Assembly (NCBI GenBank): GCA_900660155.1
Contig: CABFPE010000039.1
Coordinates: forward strand, 1,294,563-1,342,366
Direction of reading: 5' to 3'
DNA length: 47,804 bases
DNA from: Hofstenia miamia
Lineage: Eukaryota > Xenacoelomorpha > Acoela > Hofsteniidae
Below are positions 12,901-23,722 of this stretch, in pieces (within the stretch, counting starts at the first letter, position 1; each line of letters begins with the position of its first letter). The notes beneath the pieces are model-generated. The model had not been told where the DNA came from, ran no database searches, and saw only the letters and a list, made by a program, of their open reading frames with translations. A program made the translations under genes and the position numbers.

Positions 12901-15900
12901 ATTTTCACAAGAACTGAAGTGGATTGATGATCAAGACATATGTACTTGAAAATTGTTGTTTCTACAGTCAAGAAATAGTTAAACATAGAGAGTGTTTTGT
13001 GGAAACTAATTAGAGAAATTCGATCAGCATGGAGTAAACAAGATATGCCAACACATGCTTGAAGTATAATATGATTTCTGCTCATATTTTTTTTATCACT
13101 AAAGACTAATTGGAATTCTAATGAAAACAAACCGTATTGCACTAATAGAGAAGATGCTCAAAGCTGTACTTCTAAATTATTAACACCAATTTAATTCCTT
13201 AACAAAAAAATCCAACACCTCAAACCGTAATACAGCTGTGTCCTCATTCTCATGTAACGGGGTCTTCAGAGCCTCCCCGAGCATACCCTTGAGGATACTA
13301 TTTTACATTTGACAAGCAATTGCTAAAATTCTTCCATCTAAGAATAAAATATTGAGCGCAGGAAGACCAATCTTAGAGAATCTTCAGTTTCCTAAAATTT
13401 TAATATTACATAATTTCAGTGAAAATAGCGAAATGATTGATGATCTACTTAAAACAGACCAGCGCGGATATGATTAAAGTGCTGCTTTAACTTATTCATG
13501 TTTTAAAAGGGTTGGATTTAAAAGTTCATCATAAAATTAGATTATTTCAATACGTCTGGAGAGATGGAGGAGTAACAATATTACCACAATGATGTTTGAA
13601 TTATTTGTAGGAAACATATACCAAGTGCTATGCAACTGAATACGTTTATAATATTCAAATTGCAAACTCGAAAATGAATTCTGAAATTTTTTTAAAAGTA
13701 GAACAACAATGATCCAATTTGTCAATGAAACACAAAAAATCAGCTATTCCAATTTAGGGTTAAATTTGCATTATTTTTTGTTTGGAAATTATTTTCTCGG
13801 AATTTTAATGCTGCACAAGATCAATACGAACACCAGGCGCTACTAAAATATTAAAATATACATGTGCAAGTGTATGTCCATGGTTAGAAACTCAATAAAT
13901 TTCAAATAATTGTGGTATATTCTTAATGCCCAATGAAATAAATAGTGAACAAAAATGTCAACTTTTTTTATTGGTACAGCAATATTGTATTTGGTTTTGG
14001 AGAAAAATATTCAAGTTTTCAGTCGAAAGCACGTGGCAGTTTCATTTTCAGGAAAAAGGGGGAATTTTCATTCTGAAAACCAATGTTATTGAGCCTTACC
14101 TGAAATTAATCGCATGTCTGAAAATATCTAAGCCCCCTGTATCCGCATTTGCCATTTTCCTGCTAGCCATATTCAGCCTATGCTGCAACTGTTAGAGTGT
14201 GCGATTTCCTCAAATAAACCGCTGATTAGTATCAATCCCTCTTCTTTCCAAGCATTTACTTGACATTTTGTAGTCATTTCTAAGCATAAATTGTTTGAAA
14301 ATTCTAATGAATGGAAGAGAGATAGTAAACATGTAGATACGGAAATCATTGTTGCTAAATGGGAATAGATTTGACATTTTTGGTAAACTTCTAGTTGCGC
14401 TATGATTTTTAGCTTGATTTTGTTCATCTTTTTTTATTATTACTCATTGAAAAAAACGTATTTGTCCTAGTGAAACATTTTGAAATGCAAAATACCGTAC
14501 ATCGTTTTATGCATCCCGCACATGTGAATCTGTCACTATGTTCGCTTTAGAATTCGTAAATGCTAAAAATATTTTATTCAACAATAAGACACTAGGGAAT
14601 ATCCAGCACTTCTGAGTAGGCTAAACTAAGTTTGTTTAATGAATGGCAAAACTTGTTTAAGGAATTTTAAAATTAGTGTGGGATAGTGGATGCTGCTTAT
14701 TCACGCTGTGTTTTTGGGAAATATAATTGAGTTTTCAAATTGTATATTTTTAGTCGCTATACCTACGAGAATTGCTCGCATTTTCAGATGGAGTTTGTCT
14801 TGCAATGAAAAAGCTTGAGGCACAATCACAAAGAACGTTTACTTTGTTCTCTATTGTTCTATCATGCAGAGGCATATGTGTTGATGCTGAAATTCCTCCC
14901 AAGGTATTGTATTGATCATGGAAAAATTATTAACTTATTATTTTATTGCGTTCGTAAATTATGTCAGTTTCATCGAAGCGCGATCTGATTTATGCTATAC
15001 TTCATAATGGGAAAATAGCGGGCTAAGCCTCATTCAGCCTAATTTAGTGTTTACGGAATTTTTTACGGAAATTTAAAATCTATAAATTTAGAAAAAAAGC
15101 TTTTATTATTCATTCTGAAAACCAAATTTATTGAGTGTTAGCTTAATTTATGACGACATTTTCATTGTTTTTTTGTAGATTTCAAACTCTTAACTGCCAT
15201 AATTTTTGGGCGATATTACATGCATAAAACTTCTCCAATTTTGATTTTTTCCCTTTCGTGAAAAAGCAGTCACTTTAGCAATTTTACTCACAGTTCTGTT
15301 TTTATATTCACTTGTATTTAGGCGGATGCTTCTCTTAAACTTCTTGCAGACACATGCAGTATTTCCGTGGATCAACTCTATTCTCTGCATACTGCAACTC
15401 TTCTTAATTCACTGAAACCTTCACATACCTCATGGACTTTGTTCTCTATGGAAAAGTTAATATTCGATTCAATTATCCTAAACCAAGGTATGTTTTCCGA
15501 ATGATAAGTTACGAATTTTGTTGGATTAAGTTTTTGTGTTAAATTATATCCAATCAAATATTTCAGAACTATTGAAACTACAAAAGTTGTCTACAAATCT
15601 GTTAGTTTGATAAATAATTTCTTGTCATTCTAAAACTCTTTTCTGTTCAAATGCATTTTATGAAATCTATGGGCTTTTGGGGATTTAAACTTTTCTTTAG
15701 TTATTCTGCAAATTTAATGCATTGAGAATAATGACTAATGATTGTTCGATAGCTAGTGTAGTTTAGCATAATATTTGTTATTTTATATACTTCAAATTGG
15801 AAACATTTTCTATATGTATAGTGATTTGAAACGTTTTTTTCATTAGATGTCAATATTGGAGATTTGGCTGAAATCATTTTTGATCTGATGTCCCCAAGCT

Positions 15901-18833
15901 TAGAGCCTGAAAAAGATGTAGAATTGCGCTTAAAGACAATAACGCTTCTCTGTCAAATGCTTCTACAGACAAGGTATTTAAATTTTACAAATAAGTGTTT
16001 TACTATCTCAAAGTATGCATAATTTGGCTTTATTAGTATAGAATTTCTGTAAACAAATTTAAGAGATATTAAGAGATCAATAATCAAGGTGATTTTAAAG
16101 TGGAAATTACGCCCTGTGCGTTCTCGAAATTTATGTACTTGCAATTTTCGAATGGCGTCAGTTATGTTAATTTGATATTGAATGGTACATTGCGTGTTGC
16201 CTAATTGAAGAAATGTATATAATTTTCTGATTGAAAGTCTTTCTACAAAACAATGGTCATGAATCATGATCCATTTTTGGTTATGTCATATTGTCTAGCG
16301 AATGATCATAACTAGCCTCAAAGTTTTTGAATTGATTGATATTGTGTGGTGATTAAGTTTAGATGTTTTTATTTTTTTAATATAAAAATTTTCATTTTCC
16401 AGTCATTAATAAAATCTATATTAAAACCATTAGTTTATTATAATGATAGTTGACAGGGCTTGCTTTTTTCAATTTAACAACATTACCATTGGTTGATTAA
16501 TATACTTTACTATACTATAAGTTTTAATTACTAATTTTTAACAAGTTACAAATGCAAATAGTAGAATTCATTTTTTATACTGATAAACTAGTTGATTTTT
16601 TAATAGTGATTTTACATTTATGATATTGATAGGTCTATGTGCCCAGTCAAGACTCGAATTTCGAAATGCGCATAAAATATACTTTGTCCAAGACTGTCAT
16701 TTGCACATTAAATGAGAAGGCGTACGGTGTAATTTATTGATATGAGTTGATTTTGTGATATTAACTAGTTCAGTTTTTTTCTCCATAATAATTCTTTCTA
16801 AGCGGCACAATCCTAAATTTCATAGTACAGCGAAGACTGTCTTGCATATTCGAATTAGATATGTTTATGCCCTAGAACAAAATAACTATGAAATGTAATG
16901 TATTTTGCAGTTTTCTTCTATGTAACTAATATTAACATGGTGTTAATAGGCGTATGTATAACTTTTATTTGAAAATATTTACGAAACAGGAAAAATTTCT
17001 TGCAAAAGACGTCAGTGAAATTATATACGAGAATAATTTTTTTTGCGTATTGAGCATACAAATAACAAGTTTTACGTCAAGTTATTGCACATCTTCCTCT
17101 TAATTTTTTTTTCCAGACCACTGTGTTTATTTCAGCACGTCGTGTTCGCTGATTTAAATATCTTAAACTGGTTGACAAGTATGAAGCCTAAAAGTGCTCC
17201 AAAAAACGATCCAATTTGAGTGCCTTCACCATACCAACGAAGAGCTTTCATGCCTCCAATTTTTCTACATGCATTTGCCAAAATCAGCTTAGATAATGTT
17301 GTTGTGGCAGTGAATAACATCCAGGCTATTATTATCATTGTTGATCCATATTTCGTCCCATGAAGCGGAGGCTGTGGGGATAATAATCCGATCATCATTA
17401 GAAACAGCGCAGATATACTTGCTAAATTTAAAACTTTTAATTTGATTCTTTACATTGTTTAATACCTTATGAAAAGCCAATGCACTCTAGTATAGTATAT
17501 ATAATTAATATATGCGCGCTATATACAAATGTTAGATATACTTGAGCGCTCTGTACAAATTTCTCATATATATTGGGTGCTCTATACATTTTATATTATT
17601 TGTGGCGCTCTATACACTTCTTTAAAGAAATTTTATTCCTTGCCTTTAAAATTTCTTTTTTCGTAATTATGCGAGCATTAGAGTTGCGTAAAGAGTAAGA
17701 ATGTAAACAAATGTTAAATTCACACAATAACAAACGAGAAATTTCTAAACATAGGAAAATTTCATGCATGTTTAAATGTTTAAAGGGTTTTACAATGTGT
17801 TGTTCGCCGCATTTGCTGGTTTTTCTCTAATAACAATTTTCGTAATTCTTCCTTTATTTAGCAATCTTTGTTTATTGAATTAATTTTTTTTCAATTTTAT
17901 TACTAGTGAAAACTAAGGAAATCCATCCTCAACTTCTTGATAGTCCCTATTGCAAAAGACTTATTTACATTTACAATCTAATAGCGAGTTTTCTATTTGT
18001 ATGCTTTTTTATAGCATTTGTAGTTAGAGCTCGGCAGCTTATTGAAAAAAACCGAAATCAAACTGAGAAAATAAATTTAAATCGAGTTTTTGGTTTTTTT
18101 TGCAGTAGCAGTCCCCTAGCATGTCATTTGTAAGAAATGACTCAGATTCCCGATGCAAACGCGAAATTCTTGTCAAACTAACTTATAATTGTGATTACTT
18201 GATTAATTGCTTAACTCAGTGTAATGAAAATATAATTTAGAAAGTATATTTCTCTTCAACAAAATTTTTTAATGTAAATAGCAGCTAGCTCAAAAATTGA
18301 TACCAAAATTGCGGCTTTGAGGTGTAAAATACCGAAGCCGACATTGAGTTCATTATTTTGGAAACCACCGAGCACTATTTGTAGTCAATGATTCGCTTTA
18401 GAAATTGAGTCATTCAGAGAAGCACTTGCCAATAGTTGAATGTTGACTGCTCATAGCCTGTCTGCTTATAATGAACACGTTTTAAGTCACTATTCATCGA
18501 TCTACTAGAAATGTCAGAATCCCTGATTTCTTGTTGAGTGTCCATTATAGCTTCCACAGTTCGCCCATTTGCAATTAGTATTGGTCTTTAAAAGTGTATG
18601 GAGCGGCCATATATATATTTCAAATATTTCCCGTGTACTTAGCGTCCATATATCTATAAAAAACTTTCAATAACAAAATCTTAATAATGGCACAACATCA
18701 AATTTTGTATCAAAAAGTCAAAATATCATGCTAAGCATCTCTATATAAAAAATCAGAATTTAGTTGGTTAATTTAAATTGGGTGCTAAATACAACTAAAA
18801 ATATCAAAATTGGGGTTGTATACAATACTATGA

Positions 18834-18875
<42 letters not shown>

Positions 18876-20653
18876 ATAACTATATTAATTTTTAGATATT
18901 CAATATTGAATCCAGACTATTTTGCTTCTTAAAAACATAAACTTCAAAAATTTTATGTTCAAAAATGATTTTTTTTATAAGCAGCGTTTAACTGCAATAT
19001 ACGTGTACGTACCTAAAAATAACAAAATGTATGCATGTGCTTCGTTGCAAGATTGTTTGAATAACTGAATGAGACATATCATTGGACTGCTCATTGCTGA
19101 GAGATTGGTCGCCAGAATCATTGTAATGTTTCCGTATGGCATAAGCGTATATGTTTGAATTGATTTCAACATCCCATTCTGCATGAAAGCCAACCATGTA
19201 GTTGCAGTTAATATAACGTATGGTGCTCTACTATCTGAAAAAATGAGTTATTTCAATATTCATAATAGTTCATCATTTTATTGAATTTGAGAAATCTTAA
19301 ATATTTTCTAGCTATAGATTTGCCAAGAAGCTAAAGATTAATGCTTCTCTTAAGTAATATGTATTCGCGCATTTATTTAAATATTTTTATACCTTGTATT
19401 AAATTGTCATTCATCTCGTCGATTGTTCGGGCATGTTCGCTGTGTTCTTGTAAATCTATGAAGATGAATGCAATGAGTGATATCATCATTAGAAATGCGA
19501 GAAGTGTAAAGAATATCTCCGTGGTAAACAACGGCACTATTTGGACACACGTATGAGTTCCGTTTTTTGTTACGCTCTGCTTGGAACCAACGCCTTGAAT
19601 CAAAGCAACTGCATTTGGTATCAATCCGCTCATTCCTATAATTAGAAGTTTAGTTTTTCATTTAATTTAATGGAAATAAATTGTTAAATTATAGGTTTCC
19701 TATTCATAATTATTATACATGTATTTTATTATTAATATCAAGATTTAATAGGACCATATATAGTTTAATGACTTTAAAATGACTTTTCTTGGGAGTTGTA
19801 AAGAGAAGTTGGCTACAGATTCCTTAACTTCGTTATCTTTACGTTGATATCGCGTTGATTGCACTCATTTTTACTTTTTCAGACATTTGTCATCACGAAG
19901 CATTTATTTAAATTTTTGTAAGTAAAACTAAATTTTTGAACATAAGGCAAATTTTGGCGATTGTTGCGTTGACTACCTAAAAGTAAAATAAGCTTTATTT
20001 TCTCATCAAAAGGTTATTATTTCAGTTTCTGGGTGATTAACATCATTGTTTACGAAATGCACTTTACCGGGGATCTTAACTCTTGAAATGAAGAAAACTG
20101 TATATAATGTATAAAACAATGTAATGTATGCAAATGCGACTACTAATTTACCTTCTCCAATGAAAAATGGGACCATATATTTTTCTGATAGCACACTCAT
20201 AAATGGAAAATATGTAACTGTAGATGTGCAATCCACTATTGAGAGAATAAATGTGCTAAAAAACAACCATATACTGTGTTCGGTGCCACCGATGTCCTCA
20301 GTTCGGTTCCAAAGAAATGCAAGTAAGAAACTTCCGATGATACCGATTGATAATATTGTGTAGATGCCGTTTCTTTCGTTTATTACTGCTGGAAGATATT
20401 TGTGGCCTATGATGTAGAGTACAGGAACTATGTTACCAATCTGAATTATGATTGCCAGATATGATGAAACGGTCCATTTTTCCGGAACCTAGTGTAGATT
20501 TAGGTTAATTTTCAAATTTCAGATTTAATTGTAAATTTCTGTTATCAAGCTAGGTTGACCACCAACAATACATTCGATTTTCAATAAAAGTGCTATTTGT
20601 GCTATTTAACTTATAGGCTTTAATGTTATTAATGTTATAGGATTGCTGTAATC

Positions 20654-20717
<64 letters not shown>

Positions 20718-23467
20718 TGAAGAAAACAAACTGTTTGTCCTATTAAAAGACCTTAGGTATCATAAGATTAATCATAAAATATTAATATTGGAGGCTATGT
20801 TATCATAGGAAATTTTTATGTGATAAACTGAATATCCGTATCAGCTAGACATGTAGTAAAGTGCAATTGAATGTAAAAATATCTATTTTTTAATTATGAA
20901 AATCAGTGCTGCAATATGTCAATTTTAACAGTCCAATTGAACCGATTTGGAAGTTCAAAGATATACTACATTGCTTAAACACTTCAGACTTCGTGAATTT
21001 GTTTATTAAAATTCACAAGAAATTCTATCATTTTTTTCAATTTATATATTACGGAAATATGTAATTAATATGTTTAATTTTTGGAAATAAAATGTAGCAT
21101 GTTTAAAAATATAGCGCATACTACAACAAAAGTCTGATAACTGTATTCGCAACTTCATGAAGCGTTAGCAACTGGAAAGTTTTACAGTTTGAAATAACTA
21201 GATTATGTGTTCACAAAAGCATGTTTATTAGATAATATTGTTATAATGAATGGGAAATTTTTAACCTTGTCCACAATGAGTGGGAGCTCAGCGTATATTC
21301 CAGATATTGACAGCCATGAGCTTATTCCAAACACCACCAACGCGAAAGCTATTATCCAATTCATCGTCAACACTATCAATATTTGTTTTGATTAGTCAAT
21401 AGTTGGTGGAAATTTACACTTATGCATGTTTGCATTGTTAATCACTTACAAATGCTTTTGGTTAACAACAACAAGTTGTTCGCCAATGTATATGCACACG
21501 TACTGAGCATTTGTCAATTTATTTATTTCACTGTTTTGTTATATTTACAAACGATTCTCTTAATTGACGTTTAGCGATGTTTCGCGCCAAAAGCTGTCTT
21601 TGCATTGCCATACCATACTAAAGCTGATCTTACCAAATACAATTTGGAAAGCCGGAAGAGTTCACTGTGCCTTGCGAACAGCCGCTGCTACTGCGTTATG
21701 GACAGTTTTAGAATCAGAAATGATTCAAGCAAACGAGGTACTTTTTAGATTCCATAAACTGAAAAAGTTTTATCGCCATGCACATTAAGTTGTCTGTAGA
21801 ATGTATGATTTTTCTCTGAAATATTTTTATTATATAATATTGAAAACCACAGTTCTACTACTGTTGCTCTTCGAGAACGGGTTTGATATATTTTCAGGCT
21901 TATCAAAGGCAGAGATTATATATGCTTGCATTGATGTAAAAATCAATACAACTAAGGTCATTACTCATACTATTCTTTTTCCTTAGCGAAACCAGTTTTG
22001 TACCAATATTTTTAGATAGACAAACTGAACTAATGATTTTAATAGTACATATGTTATGTGATTATGAAAAATGCATCCATTCTATTAATATCTTTTCATC
22101 AATGTATTTTATAGGCTTGTTGCAGATTGAGAAATATTACCTGCAGTTCACTCACAATTAATTTTTGCTGTTCCGCTCGCACATCTTCGCCCAAACACAA
22201 ACATTTTTTATGATAAAAAACTTCGTCAAAACAGAAATTTATTTAGTATTATAAAAAGAAATTGTTAATAATGCATATTTAGCTATAATTATTGTTATCA
22301 CTGTCAACATTTAACCTGCTATGAAATCGTGAGATGAGCAAGCTGTAAACGTACTGGTGTTTTTTAAGCATTTTTCTGAGTGAAATGGAGTCTCATATCT
22401 GAAACATGAGAGAGCCGTTAATCAAGTGGAATTTTAGACGATGGGATGAAGCAGGAGTGGACAAAGATTTGGCTTTGAAGTAATAAGACAAAATAGTCCT
22501 GTTCTGTGATAAGCCTGAGAATTATACCAAACCTTTTGGTAGTTTAATTCTGATGCGTAATAGTTTAGAAATATTAATTTTAATTTCAACATTAGAATGT
22601 TGTTGTAAAATCAAGTCAGATAAGGGTTTTCACCATTTTGTTTTTTTTAGAATTGCGTTTTTTTGTTTCTATACATTTATAGACAAAGACCTGGTTGACA
22701 CCAATCTTAGAATCATTTATCTGCTTTTTAACAACTGCAACTGAAGTGTTTTACCAACTTTCATTTTCATCATCGCAGTGCAATCAATAAGGCATTGTAT
22801 CAGGAAACAGGAAACATATTTTAACCTTGTAGATTCTATTTTTTAATTTTAACTTAAACTAAGATTACAATCACGTAACATTTCTAGGTGGTTAAGCAGG
22901 AGGTAATTCAGAGTTTATAAATGTAACCTCAAACTTTCTTTATGGTTGAAATATTATAGAAATGTTCACCATTTATAGACGTTTGCCAAGTCTATTATAA
23001 ATTAATCTTTCTGTTAATCTAATTTTTAATAATTAAAAAATAATACACTTCTGCAATTCGAAATATGTATTAAACAGTGTATAAGTGAATTTGTGTTCTA
23101 CTGAGATTTTCCATATTTTGTTAGCATAATCTGAAGTATTTATCTTGGCATTTGCAATGCTAAAGGATATTATAGTTTAACTCAGAGCATAGTTTTCCTG
23201 TTTGATTTGTTATAATGTAAGTATAATCCATTAACATTGTATTGTTTGCTATTAAATAATGTTATCCTATCCAAAAGCAAATAGTTCTGTCAATACCTTT
23301 CTTTTAAAATGTCGGTTTGGGGTGTAGATTTGTGATTTATTTCAAATCGTCATTAATTAACCGCATATTCTTACATTGATGTTGGATAATCAAGAAAATG
23401 TTTCCTCTCGAATTTGACATTTCTGGTAATTAAATGTAGCTGGTTATAATGCTTTAACGCAAATTAC

Positions 23468-23503
<36 letters not shown>

Positions 23504-23688
23504 NNNNNNNNNNNNNNNNNNNNNNNNNNNNNNNNNNNNNNNNNNNNNNNNNNNNNNNNNNNNNNNNNNNNNNNNNNNNNNNNNNNNNNNNNNNNNNNNN
23601 NNNNNNNNNNNNNNNNNNNNNNNNCCTCTCGAATTTGACATTTCTGGTAATTAAATGTAGCTGGTTATAATGCTTTAACGCAAATTAC

Positions 23689-23722
<34 letters not shown>

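Noticed and set aside
13990..15180. Possible small dispersed repeat: CATTCTGAAAACCAA followed by TTATTGAG at about 14070 and about 15112.
   Set aside because: The shared stretch is short and the flanks do not align convincingly by eye, so I could not support an element.
19341..21395. Plus-strand open frames at 19341-19556, 20124-20363 and 21207-21395.
   Set aside because: They are antisense shadows of the SLC52A exons, which have clear family similarity and consistent splice phases on the minus strand.
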